A program made the position numbers and the translations under genes. The notes beneath the pieces were generated by a model. It saw only the letters and a list, made by a program, of their open reading frames with translations. It had not been told where the DNA came from and ran no database searches. 57,859 nt of DNA. Source: Lentzea atacamensis. Lineage in GTDB: Bacteria; Actinomycetota; Actinomycetes; Mycobacteriales; Pseudonocardiaceae. The stretch is from the NCBI RefSeq assembly GCF_003269295.1, contig NZ_QLTT01000010.1, positions 1-57,859 of the forward strand, in the 5' to 3' direction. Of the stretch, positions 9,277 through 17,717 are shown in pieces (the first letter of the stretch is position 1; each line of letters begins with the position of its first letter).

Positions 9277-10445
9277 GAGGAGTAAGCGCTGTTCTCTTCG
9301 ACGTAGTCGTGGGACAGGTCCGTGGTCAGCACGGTGGCCTCGGCGCCACCGACGTTGAGGTCGATGACGATCTCGATCTCGCGGCCGCTCAGGTCCGCCT
9401 CGGAGCGGTCGCGGTCGCGCGTCCCGTTGCGGTACAGCGACACCCCGTTGATCAGGATCTGCAGCACGTCCGGGTCGATCTGGGCGTCCGCGCGGCCCAG
9501 CGCCATCGCGATGCGGCCCCAGTTCGGGTCGCTGCCGAACAACGCGGTCTTGACGAGGTTGTCCTCGGCGATCGTCCGTCCAATGTGGACGGCCTCGGCC
9601 TCGGTGGCGGCCTGCTTGACGGTGATGCTGATTTCCTTCGTCACACCCTCGGCGTCGCCCTGGAGCTGCTTGACCAGGTCGGCGGAGACCTCGGTGAGCA
9701 GAGCCACGAAGTCCTCGAACGACGGCTCGACACCCGAAGCGCCGGAAGCCAAAACCAGCACGGTGTCGTTGGTGGACGTGCCGCCGTCGACGTCGAGGCG
9801 GTCGAACGTGCGGCCCGTCGCGGTGCGCAGCGCCTGGTCGAGCTGGTCACCGGAGATCTTGGCGTCGGTGGTGATGACCGACAGCATCGTGGCCATGTTC
9901 GGCGCGAGCATGCCCGCGCCCTTCACGAACCCGCCGACGGACCAGCCCTGCACGGAGGCCTTCCACGACTGCTTGGGGTGCTTGTCCGTGGTCATCACGG
10001 CGGTGGCGGCGTTCAGACCTGCCTCGACCGAGGAGGCCAGTTCCTTGGCGGCCGTTTCGACACCGCTCAGCACGTTCTCCATCGGCAGCCGCTCACCGAT
10101 CAGACCGGTGGAGCACACCGCGACGTCGACCGCGCCGGTGCCGAGCACCTCGGCGACCTTCTCGGCGGTGGCGTGCGTGTCCTGGAAGCCCTCGGGACCG
10201 GTGCACGCGTTGGCGCCGCCGGAGTTCAGAACGACCGCGGTGAGGCGTCGCGACTGGATCACCTGCTGCGACCAGAGCACCGGCGCGGCCTTCACCTTGT
10301 TCGTGGTGAAGACTCCGGCAGCGGCGTCGGAGGGCCCGTCGTTGACGACGAGCGCGAGGTCGAGCGCGCCGGTCTGCTTGATCCCGGCGGCGATCCCGGC
10401 GGCACGGAAGCCCTGGGGTCCGGTGACGCCCTTGTTGCGGTTCAC
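9273..10445 (-). CDS. argJ: Glutamate N-acetyltransferase / amino-acid acetyltransferase
   Basis: Recycles the acetyl group from acetylornithine to glutamate. The 390-residue precursor contains the autoproteolytic motif KGAGMLAPNMATML, where cleavage before the Thr gives the alpha and beta chains, and the PNWGRI segment later. The start is GTG 10445, which overlaps the argC stop by 4 bp (GTGA). The open frame runs far upstream, but that part is an argC shadow. Confidence 0.96.
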   Translation of the reverse strand: MNRNKGVTGPQGFRAAGIAAGIKQTGALDLALVVNDGPSDAAAGVFTTNKVKAAPVLWSQQVIQSRRLTAVVLNSGGANACTGPEGFQDTHATAEKVAEVLGTGAVDVAVCSTGLIGERLPMENVLSGVETAAKELASSVEAGLNAATAVMTTDKHPKQSWKASVQGWSVGGFVKGAGMLAPNMATMLSVITTDAKISGDQLDQALRTATGRTFDRLDVDGGTSTNDTVLVLASGASGVEPSFEDFVALLTEVSADLVKQLQGDAEGVTKEISITVKQAATEAEAVHIGRTIAEDNLVKTALFGSDPNWGRIAMALGRADAQIDPDVLQILINGVSLYRNGTRDRDRSEADLSGREIEIVIDLNVGGAEATVLTTDLSHDYVEENSAYSS

Positions 10446-11455
10446 GGAGCGACTCCAACGGTCGAGAGGCCGGTCGTTTCCGGCAGTCCGAGAGCGAGGT
10501 TCATGCACTGGACAGCGGCACCCGCGGTGCCCTTGGCCAGGTTGTCGACGGCGGCCACCACCACGAGCCGGTTCAGGTCCTCGTCGACGGTGACTTGCAT
10601 CTGGACGGCGTTCGAGCCGAGAACGGCGTTCGTCGTCGGCCAGAAGCCTTCGGGCAGAACGTGGACGAACGGCTCGTTCGCGTACGCCTTCTCGTAGGCC
10701 TCGCGTACACCGGTGACGTCCTTGAGCTGCGCACTGCAGGTCGCGAGGATGCCGCGCGACATCGGCGCCAGCACCGGCGTGAAGCTGACCTTGATCGGCC
10801 TGCCCGCGGCGGCGCTCAGGTTCTGGCTGATCTCCGGCGTGTGCCGGTGGGCGCCACCGACGCCGTACGCGCTGGCCGAGCCCATGACCTCGGAGCCGAG
10901 CAGGTTCGGCTTCAGCGACTTGCCGGCGCCCGACGTGCCGGACACCGCGACGACGACGACCTCGTCCTCGATCAGGTCCACGGCCGGGGCCAGGGCCAGT
11001 GACGACACCGTCGGGTAGCAGCCGGGAACCGCGACGCGGCGCGCACCGACGAGCCTGTCCCGCTGGCCGGGAAGCTCGGGCAGCCCGTACGGCCAGGTGC
11101 CCGCGTGTTCGCCGCCGTACCACCGCTGCCAGTCGTCGGCGCTGGTCAGCCGGTGGTCGGCACCGCAGTCGATCACCACGGTGTCGTCGCCGAGTTGCTC
11201 GGCCAGTTCGGCTGAGTGACCGTGGGGCAGTGCGAGGAACACCACGTCGTGACCCTTGAGGGTCTCGGCTGTGGTGTCTTGCAGCTGTCGGTCCGCGAGC
11301 GGCAGGAGGTGCGGCTGGTGCCTGAGCAGCTTGTCACCGGCGCTGCTGTTGGCGGTCAGCGCGCCGATCTCGATGTCCGGATGAGCCAGTAGCAGGCGGA
11401 GCAGCTCGCCACCCGCGTACCCGCTGGCGCCCGCGACCGCGATCCTCACTGTCAT
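10442..11455 (-). CDS. argC: N-acetyl-gamma-glutamyl-phosphate reductase
   Basis: Reduces acetylglutamyl phosphate to the semialdehyde with NADPH. The 337-residue protein has the Rossmann start VRIAVAGASGYAGGEL and the catalytic Cys in VPGCYPT. First gene of the operon. Two ATGs are possible, 11461 and 11455. I prefer 11455, because 11461 lies inside an ARG box and the promoter places the transcription start at about 11455-11456, giving a leaderless mRNA that begins with this ATG. Confidence 0.96.
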   Translation of the reverse strand: MTVRIAVAGASGYAGGELLRLLLAHPDIEIGALTANSSAGDKLLRHQPHLLPLADRQLQDTTAETLKGHDVVFLALPHGHSAELAEQLGDDTVVIDCGADHRLTSADDWQRWYGGEHAGTWPYGLPELPGQRDRLVGARRVAVPGCYPTVSSLALAPAVDLIEDEVVVVAVSGTSGAGKSLKPNLLGSEVMGSASAYGVGGAHRHTPEISQNLSAAAGRPIKVSFTPVLAPMSRGILATCSAQLKDVTGVREAYEKAYANEPFVHVLPEGFWPTTNAVLGSNAVQMQVTVDEDLNRLVVVAAVDNLAKGTAGAAVQCMNLALGLPETTGLSTVGVAP

Positions 11456-11456
11456 G

Positions 11457-11491
11457 CGCATGATTATGCACCGTCATGCAAACTCACTCAA
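11457..11491 (-). promoter_or_regulatory. argC promoter with two overlapping ARG boxes
   Basis: On the minus strand, TTGAGT (11491-11486) and CATAAT (11468-11463) are separated by exactly 17 bp and end 7 nt before the argC ATG. Two ArgR-type half-palindromes overlap this promoter: TGCATGACGGTGCA (11480-11467) and TGCATAATCATGCG (11470-11457), both close to the TGnAT-N4-ATnCA pattern. The first lies in the spacer; the second covers the -10 and start site, so bound ArgR should block RNA polymerase. Confidence 0.75.
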
Positions 11492-11558
11492 CCGAGTATG
11501 GCCACCTGTCCACCCGATCGAGGCCACCTGGCGCTGTGGCCCCCGGTGCGGGTCGACC

Positions 11559-13061
11559 ATGATGATCAGCGTGAACGTGAGGGTGCGCGACGGGCTGTGG
11601 ACGGCAGTCGCCTTCCTGTTGGCGCTGGTGGCGCTGCTGGCACCGCTCGGCAGGCCGGTCCAGTGGTGGCTGGTGGTGGCCTCCGCGGTGTGGGCCGCGG
11701 CGCTCGTGCCGATCAGCGCGCGGTGGCCGCGGTGGGCGATTTTGCTCACCACTCCCCTGCACGCGGTGAACAACCTGCTCGCGATCGCCCCGACCTCGCT
11801 CGTGATCTTCCGGTCCGCCAGGTCCGTCCGCTCGCAGCCGCAGTTGTGGGCGCTGGTGGGTGCCACCGCGGTGCTGCAGGCCGCGTTCGGTGCCCTGCAC
11901 GCGTGGCGCGCAGGGGACAGCCTGTTCGAGTACCTGCTCGGCACCGCGTTCACCGTCGTGTTCCTGCTGGTCTTCCCAGCTGTGGCCGGTGCGCTCGTCG
12001 GGCGGCGCAAGCCGTTGACGCAGGTGCTGATGGAACGCAACGACTACTTGGAACACACGCGTGTGTTGACCGCGAGCACCGCGAGGTCGGACACGCGCGC
12101 GCACATCGCGAGCGAGATGCACGACATGCTCAGCCACCGGCTCCGGCAACTGACCGCGCACGCGGACGCGCTCGAGCAGTCCGCCGCCGAGCACGCCCCT
12201 GAGCTGCGGGAACAGGTCGAGTTGATCCGCAAGACGTCCGCGGTCGCGATGGACGAGCTGCGCGAGATCCTCGGCGTGCTCGGAACGTCCACCGACGCCG
12301 ATGAGGACGCCGGCACGCGCGCGGACGTCGAACGGCTCGTCGCAGCGTCAGCCGCAGCGGGCGTGTCCGTCGCCTTGGACTGGTCAGGTCCTGATCTGGC
12401 CGACGCCGACGCACGCGTTCGCAGGGCCGTGCATCGGGTCGTGCGCGAAGCACTCACGAACGTCCACAAGCACGCGCCGTCGGCACGGACCCGCGTCTCG
12501 GTGCAGGTCGGCGAACGCGTGCGGGTCGAGGTCGTCAATGGTCCGAGTGGCGAGCCCAGGGGTGGTGGCACACGTCGCGGTCTCATCGGGCTGGAGGAAC
12601 GGGTCGCGCTGATCGGCGGGTCGTTCGGCGCCGGTCCCGTCCACGGCGGGTTCCGGGTGACGGCCGACCTCCCGGCGCATCCGGTGGTGCAGGAGGAATC
12701 GGGTGCGGCGGGTGCCGTCGCGGAGGCGCCGCCGCCGATCACCGCCGAGGTGCTGACCGTGCCGCGGGTGATCGGCAGCGGCTGTCTCGGCACGCTCGCC
12801 GTCGTCCCGGCGCTCGGCACGGTGCTCGTCCTGCTGATCGTCGCGCTCTTCAGCCGTACCGAGATGACCAGGCAGGAGTTCGACGCGTTCCAGGTGTCGG
12901 TCACGCAGGAGGACGACGTCACCGAGACGCACGGCTTCGGCGTGCCGTCGGACAACACGGGGTGCTACCGCTACCACGTGCGCGACGACGCAAGCCGCGA
13001 CTTCGAGCTCTGCTTCGACCGCAAAGCCGTTCTGATCACGAAGAGGGAGCTGGCCCGGTGA
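11559..13061 (+). CDS. Sensor histidine kinase (HisKA_3 type) with a C-terminal membrane-anchored tail, paralogue 1
   Basis: About 500 residues. The first ~150 hold 4-5 hydrophobic segments. A cytoplasmic dimerisation helix with the phospho-accepting His (SEMHDMLSHRL, His about residue 188) follows, then an HATPase_c domain with N-box REALTNVHKHA and the glycine loop RRGLIGLEERV. Unusually, the chain continues through another membrane helix (GTVLVLLIVALF) into about 65 residues with a GCYRY...ELCF cysteine pair. The start is unsure (ATG 11559, ATG 11562 or GTG 11571). It overlaps the next kinase by 4 bp (GTGA), and the two are clear duplicates. It differs from the consensus by DMLSH instead of DMLGH. 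The partner is the regulator at 14547. Confidence 0.85.
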   Translation: MMISVNVRVRDGLWTAVAFLLALVALLAPLGRPVQWWLVVASAVWAAALVPISARWPRWAILLTTPLHAVNNLLAIAPTSLVIFRSARSVRSQPQLWALVGATAVLQAAFGALHAWRAGDSLFEYLLGTAFTVVFLLVFPAVAGALVGRRKPLTQVLMERNDYLEHTRVLTASTARSDTRAHIASEMHDMLSHRLRQLTAHADALEQSAAEHAPELREQVELIRKTSAVAMDELREILGVLGTSTDADEDAGTRADVERLVAASAAAGVSVALDWSGPDLADADARVRRAVHRVVREALTNVHKHAPSARTRVSVQVGERVRVEVVNGPSGEPRGGGTRRGLIGLEERVALIGGSFGAGPVHGGFRVTADLPAHPVVQEESGAAGAVAEAPPPITAEVLTVPRVIGSGCLGTLAVVPALGTVLVLLIVALFSRTEMTRQEFDAFQVSVTQEDDVTETHGFGVPSDNTGCYRYHVRDDASRDFELCFDRKAVLITKRELAR

Positions 13062-14536
13062 GGTTCGTCTGGCCGTCACTGGCGTTCCTGGTCGGCCTGG
13101 TGCCGCTGATCGCTCCGCTGGCACCCGTCCCGCACCCGTTGCTGACGATCGCCACGGCCGCGTGGATCGCGGTTCTCGTGTGGCTCGCCCCGCGCAAACC
13201 GGAGTGGGCGCTGCTGCTCACCGCACCACTGTTCGCGGTCAACAACCTCTGGGCGCAGGCCGCCACCGTGTTCGTGGTCTTCACCGCGGCCCGGCGCGTC
13301 CCGCGGCTCGGGCGGCTGTGGGCGCTGCTCGGGCTGGCGACGGTGCTGCAGAGCGCGTTCAGCCTGCTGCAGGAGAGCTACCGGAGCATGCCGCTCTGGG
13401 AGGCGGTGGCCGGAGCGGCGATCAGCGCGGTGTTCTTCGTGCTCTTCCCCGCCGTGTCGGGGATGCTCCTCGGCCGCCGCAAGCCGATGGTCCGGCTGCT
13501 GCAGGAACGCAACGACTACCTGGAGCGGGCTCGCGCGCTGACCGCCGCGTCTGCCAGGTCAGAGGAACGCGCGCACATAGCGGGCGAGATGCACGACATG
13601 CTCGGGCACCGGCTCAGCCTGATCTCGATCCACGCCGGGGCGCTGGAGCTGGCGACCGCCAGGAAGGCCCCGCAGTTGCACGAGCAGGCGGAGCTGATCC
13701 GCACCACCTCGTCGCTCGCGATGGCGGAGCTGCGCGAGATCCTCGGCGTGCTGCGGACCAACCCCGAACCCGAGTCGCTCGACGAGGACACCGGCACGCG
13801 GACCGACATCGAGAGCCTGGTCGCCGGCTTGGTTGCCGCCGGGATCACGGTGACACTCGACTGGACGGGCGACGACCTGCACGGCGCCGATCCGCGCACC
13901 CGCCGCGCGGTGCACCGGGTGGTCCGCGAAGCGCTGACGAACGTCCACAAGCACGCCCCTGAGGCCCGCACGCGGGTGCAGGTCGCGGTCCAGGGTGGAC
14001 GGGCGCGCATCCAGGTGCTGAACGGGCCGTCCGCGACGGCACCCGGCAAGGGCACCCGGCGCGGTCTGATCGGACTGGAGGAACGAGTCGGCCTGCTCGG
14101 CGGCTCGTTCAGCGCGGGCCCGCCGGCCGAGGGCGGGTTCCGGGTGGCGGCGGACGTGCCGCTGCACCCGGCGGCCCAGGCGCAGTCCGCGGCCGAGGTC
14201 GCGGAGGTGCCGCCGCCGCTCGCGGCCGAGGTGCTGACTGTGCCGCGGGTGCTGGGCGGCGGGTGCCTCGGGCTTCTCGCGCTGCTGCCGATCGCCGGGG
14301 CGCTCATCGTGCTGCTGCTCTTCGCGTTGCTCAACCCGACGCTGATGAACGCGCCGTACTTCGACTCGCTGCGGGTGGGCGTCACCACCGAGCAGGAGGT
14401 CATGGACCAGTTCGGCGTCGGCCAGCTCGGGGTGGACGGGTGCTCGCGGTTCCGGACGTCGCACAACGCGGAGCTGTACTACAAACTCTGCTTCCGGAAC
14501 GGCAGACTGGCCTCGAAGGAGCAGGAACGCCCGTAG
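13058..14536 (+). CDS. Sensor histidine kinase (HisKA_3 type) with a C-terminal membrane-anchored tail, paralogue 2
   Basis: A 492-residue paralogue of the preceding kinase, with the same order: N-terminal helices, H-box GEMHDMLGHRLSLI (His about residue 179), N-box REALTNVHKHA, glycine loop RRGLIGLEERVGLLGG, a further membrane helix (GALIVLLLFALL), then a C-terminal extracytoplasmic segment. The tail reads VGVTTEQEVMDQFG followed by GCSRF...KLCF, which recalls the small SmpA/BamE fold (VG.t..eV...G..., aromatic strand, C-terminal strand); this fold is an inference. The start is GTG 13058, overlapping the first kinase's stop. The H-box is closer to consensus than in paralogue 1, so this may be the main kinase. 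Confidence 0.88.
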   Translation: MRFVWPSLAFLVGLVPLIAPLAPVPHPLLTIATAAWIAVLVWLAPRKPEWALLLTAPLFAVNNLWAQAATVFVVFTAARRVPRLGRLWALLGLATVLQSAFSLLQESYRSMPLWEAVAGAAISAVFFVLFPAVSGMLLGRRKPMVRLLQERNDYLERARALTAASARSEERAHIAGEMHDMLGHRLSLISIHAGALELATARKAPQLHEQAELIRTTSSLAMAELREILGVLRTNPEPESLDEDTGTRTDIESLVAGLVAAGITVTLDWTGDDLHGADPRTRRAVHRVVREALTNVHKHAPEARTRVQVAVQGGRARIQVLNGPSATAPGKGTRRGLIGLEERVGLLGGSFSAGPPAEGGFRVAADVPLHPAAQAQSAAEVAEVPPPLAAEVLTVPRVLGGGCLGLLALLPIAGALIVLLLFALLNPTLMNAPYFDSLRVGVTTEQEVMDQFGVGQLGVDGCSRFRTSHNAELYYKLCFRNGRLASKEQERP

Positions 14537-14546
14537 TCTGACCCGC

Positions 14547-15188
14547 GTGATCCGAGTCCTCATCGCCGACGACGAGACGCTCATGCGTGCCGGAATCCGG
14601 CTGATCCTCGAGAACGATCCGGAGATCACGGTCGTGGCCGAGGCCGGCGACGGCAGACAAGCCGTCGAGCTCGCCCTCAAGCACTCCGTCGACGTCGCGT
14701 TGCTCGACATCCGCATGCCCGGCGGCGACGGGCTCAAAGCCGCCGAGAAGATCGCGTCGAGCACCAACGTCGTCATGCTCACGACGTTCGGCGAGGACTC
14801 CTACGTGGCGCAGGCGCTGAAGGTCGGCGCGACCGGCTTCCTGCTCAAGGACACGCCGCCCCAGGAGCTGATCAACGCTGTCCGCAAGGCCGCGAACGGC
14901 GACCCGATCCTCGCACCGCAGATCACCAGGCGCCTGATCGAGAAGCACCTGGCCGCGCCCGACGACAGCGGCGCGGCCCGCCGCAAGATCGACACGCTCA
15001 CCGAGACCGAGCGCAACGTGCTCAAGCTCGTCGGCGAAGGACTGTCCAACACCGAGATCGGCGAGCAGCTCTTCATGGCGACCGGCACGGTGAAGGCGCA
15101 CATCAGCCGGATCCTGCCCAAGCTGGAGTGCGCCAACCGCGTGCAGGCCGCCATCGTGGCCCACGACGCCGGGCTCACCCGGTCGTGA
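14547..15188 (+). CDS. NarL/LuxR-family response regulator
   Basis: A 213-residue two-domain regulator: a receiver with acidic pair D8-D9, phospho-acceptor D54 (ALLDIRMPG), the conserved Thr and Lys (VVMLTTFGED, LLKDTP), and a LuxR-type helix-turn-helix (LTETERNVLKLVGEGLSN, then GTVKAHISRIL). It is the likely target of the two kinases just upstream. TAGTCT at 14534-14539 sits 7 nt before the GTG start, so it may also have its own leaderless promoter inside the end of the kinase gene. It overlaps sthA tail to tail by 14 bp. Confidence 0.95.
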   Translation: MIRVLIADDETLMRAGIRLILENDPEITVVAEAGDGRQAVELALKHSVDVALLDIRMPGGDGLKAAEKIASSTNVVMLTTFGEDSYVAQALKVGATGFLLKDTPPQELINAVRKAANGDPILAPQITRRLIEKHLAAPDDSGAARRKIDTLTETERNVLKLVGEGLSNTEIGEQLFMATGTVKAHISRILPKLECANRVQAAIVAHDAGLTRS

Positions 15189-16590
15189 AGCGGTCCAGGG
15201 CGCGGATCTTGTTGGTGGCGTCCAGGGCGGCGACCTTGTACGCCTCGGACAGCGTCGGGTAGTTGAAGACCGTGTCGACGAGGTAGTCGACCGTGCCGCC
15301 GCAGCCCATCACGGCCTGACCGATGTGCACCAGGTCCGTGGCGCCCGTGCCGAACACGTGCACGCCGAGGATCTTCCGGTCCACAGTGGACACCAGCAGC
15401 TTCAGCATGCCGTACGCGTCGCCGACGATCTGGCCGCGCGCGAGCTCGCGGTAGCGGGAGATGCCGACCTCGTACGGAACCGCGGACGACGTCAGCTCCG
15501 CTTCCGTAGCGCCGCAGTAGGAGATCTCCGGAATCGTGTAGATGCCGATGGGCTGCAACGCGGTCAGCTCGTGCGCCGCCTCGCCGAACGCGTGGTACGC
15601 GGCCAGGCGGCCCTGGTCCATCGACGTCGCGGCCAGCGCCGGGAAGCCGATCACGTCACCGACGGCGTAGATGTGCTCGACCGGCGTGCGGTAGTGCTCG
15701 TCGACGGCCAGCCGGCCGCGGCGGTCGGCTTCCAGACCGGCGGCGGCGAGGTCCAGCTTGTCCGTGCAGCCCTGACGGCCGGCGGAGTACATGACCGCGG
15801 CGGCCGGGATGCGCTTGCCGGACGCCAGGGTCGTGATGGTGCCGCCGTCGGACACCTCGACGTTCACGACCTTCTCGTCGAACCGGAACGTGACCGCGAG
15901 GTCGCGCAGGTGGAACTTCAGCGACTCCACGATCTCCGGGTCGCAGAACTCCAGCATCCGCTCGCGCTGCTCGACGACCGTGACACGGGTGCCGAGCGCG
16001 GCGAACATCGACGCGTACTCGATGCCGATCACGCCCGCGCCGACCACGACCAGCGACGTCGGGATCTCGGTGAGGGCGAAGACCTCGTCGGAGTCGAGGA
16101 TCCGCTCCTCGTCGAAGTCCACGATGGACGGACGGGCGGGCGTCGTGCCGGTCGCGATGACGATGTACTCGCCGGTGATCCTGGTGTGGTCGCCGCGATG
16201 GCTTCCTTCCACCGCAACGGTGTGCGGGTCGACGAAGCGCCCGAAGCCGTTCAGCAGATCGATGCCGTTGCGGTGCAGCTGCGCGCGCACGACCTGGACC
16301 TCGCGGCCGATCACGTGCTTCGTGCGGGCCATCAGATCGGTGATCGTGATGTCGTGCTTGACCCGGTAGCTCGCGCCGTACAGCTCGCGCTGGCTCATGC
16401 CCGTCAGGTACATGACGGCTTCCCGCAGCGTCTTGGACGGGATGGTGCCCGTGTTCGCACAGACGCCGCCGACCATCTCCTGCTTGTCGATGACGGCCAC
16501 TCGCTTGCCCAGTTTCGCACCCGCGATCGCCGCCTTCTGGCCACCAGGGCCAGAGCCGATGACGATCAGGTCGTAGTCGTACGGCGTCAT
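15175..16590 (-). CDS. sthA: Soluble pyridine nucleotide transhydrogenase
   Basis: A 471-residue flavoprotein that moves reducing equivalents between NADPH and NAD. Seen are the FAD site IGSGPGGQKAAIAGAKLG, the NAD site VVGAGVIGIEYA, the second FAD motif YAVGDVIG and the C-terminal dimerisation domain. The dithiol site of dihydrolipoamide dehydrogenase is absent: GGVCANTGTIPS has one Cys and a Thr where the second Cys would be, as in SthA. It is monocistronic and convergent with the response regulator. Confidence 0.92.
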   Translation of the reverse strand: MTPYDYDLIVIGSGPGGQKAAIAGAKLGKRVAVIDKQEMVGGVCANTGTIPSKTLREAVMYLTGMSQRELYGASYRVKHDITITDLMARTKHVIGREVQVVRAQLHRNGIDLLNGFGRFVDPHTVAVEGSHRGDHTRITGEYIVIATGTTPARPSIVDFDEERILDSDEVFALTEIPTSLVVVGAGVIGIEYASMFAALGTRVTVVEQRERMLEFCDPEIVESLKFHLRDLAVTFRFDEKVVNVEVSDGGTITTLASGKRIPAAAVMYSAGRQGCTDKLDLAAAGLEADRRGRLAVDEHYRTPVEHIYAVGDVIGFPALAATSMDQGRLAAYHAFGEAAHELTALQPIGIYTIPEISYCGATEAELTSSAVPYEVGISRYRELARGQIVGDAYGMLKLLVSTVDRKILGVHVFGTGATDLVHIGQAVMGCGGTVDYLVDTVFNYPTLSEAYKVAALDATNKIRALDRFTTG

Positions 16591-16673
16591 GGTCAGCAGC
16601 CTACTAAGACGGATCCGATTCCACCCCCGAAAGAAATATGAACCCTGCGGCTACAAGCGCCGTTCGTGGGGCC

Positions 16674-17717
16674 ATGACCGAACTACGCACCTTCCGTCTG
16701 CCCGAGACCGTCACCGGTTCGGACGACGACGTCGAACTCGGCCGCCAGTTGATCGCAGCCTGGCAGGCCGACGGGATTCTGCAGATCGCGACGGACGCGG
16801 TGCAGGACCGGAAGACCGAGGCCGCCATGGCGGCCAGCAGGCGGTTCTTCCACGGGTTGTCACTCGAGGAGAAGTCACGGTTGGTCAGCGACCTGACCTA
16901 CGCCGGTTACATCGCGTCCGGCGAGGAGGTCACCGACGGCATCGCGGACTACTCGGAGATCTTCACCGTCTGCAAGGACGTTCCGCCCGACGACTCACGT
17001 GTCGTCGGCAAATGGCCGTGTCACGGGCCGGTGCCGTGGCCGGACGACAGCTACCGCGACGCCATGCGGGAGTTCATGGCGATGCTCGGCGACTCCGGCG
17101 AACGCCTCCTGAAGCTCACCGCACTGGGCTTCGGGCTCGACATCGACACCTTCACCCGGCTCACCGCCGACGGCTGGCACCACATGCGAGTGCTGAGATT
17201 CCCACCGAGATCGCAGGCGGTCGACCGCGGCATCGGCGCCCACACCGACTACGGAATGCTCGTCCTGGCCGCGCAGGACGACGTCGGCGGCCTCCACGTC
17301 CGGCCGCCGATCGAGGGCGAGGAACGGCCCCGCAACTGGCTGCCCGACGAGTCGGCGGCCGGGTGCTTCCAGGACGCGGAGGGCTGGACCTTCGTCGAAC
17401 CGGTCCAGCACGTCTTCACCGTCTTCCCCGGTGACATCCTGCAGTTCCTGACCGGCGGCCGGCTGCTGTCCACACCGCACAAGGTCCTGCTGAACGCGCG
17501 CGAGCGGTTCACCATGGCGTACTTCCACGAACCGAACTTCGAAGCCGTCGTGCGCCCGTTGGACGACCCTCACGGCGACGACGTGATCCACTACGGAACG
17601 CACTTCACCAACATGTTCATGCGCTGCTATCCCGACCGCGTCACCACGCGGCGGATCCTCGACGAGGACCGGCTGACCGTGCTCAGCGAACTCCGGTCCG
17701 GGCTTCGCCACTCCTGA
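16674..17717 (+). CDS. efe: 2-oxoglutarate/L-arginine-dependent ethylene-forming enzyme homologue
   Basis: A 347-residue non-haem iron oxygenase that matches the Pseudomonas syringae ethylene-forming enzyme along its whole length, as far as I can recall that sequence. Shared segments include the start (MTELRTFRLPETVTG), SDLTYAGYIASGEEVT, WPCHGPVPWP, DGWHHMRVLRFPP and FTNMFMRCYPDR. Residues important in that enzyme are all present with a +1 offset: iron ligands H190, D192, H269; 2-oxoglutarate Arg R278; arginine-site E85, T87, R172, R317, C318; and Y193. The enzyme turns 2-oxoglutarate into ethylene and CO2, and also hydroxylates arginine. The start at ATG 16674 matches the family; an upstream in-frame ATG (16638) adds 12 residues. 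Its end overlaps the next gene antisense by 35 bp. Confidence 0.92.
   Translation: MTELRTFRLPETVTGSDDDVELGRQLIAAWQADGILQIATDAVQDRKTEAAMAASRRFFHGLSLEEKSRLVSDLTYAGYIASGEEVTDGIADYSEIFTVCKDVPPDDSRVVGKWPCHGPVPWPDDSYRDAMREFMAMLGDSGERLLKLTALGFGLDIDTFTRLTADGWHHMRVLRFPPRSQAVDRGIGAHTDYGMLVLAAQDDVGGLHVRPPIEGEERPRNWLPDESAAGCFQDAEGWTFVEPVQHVFTVFPGDILQFLTGGRLLSTPHKVLLNARERFTMAYFHEPNFEAVVRPLDDPHGDDVIHYGTHFTNMFMRCYPDRVTTRRILDEDRLTVLSELRSGLRHS

Noticed and set aside
15175..16590. Dihydrolipoamide dehydrogenase
   Set aside because: The second redox-active Cys is Thr (GGVCANTGTIPS), the soluble transhydrogenase pattern.
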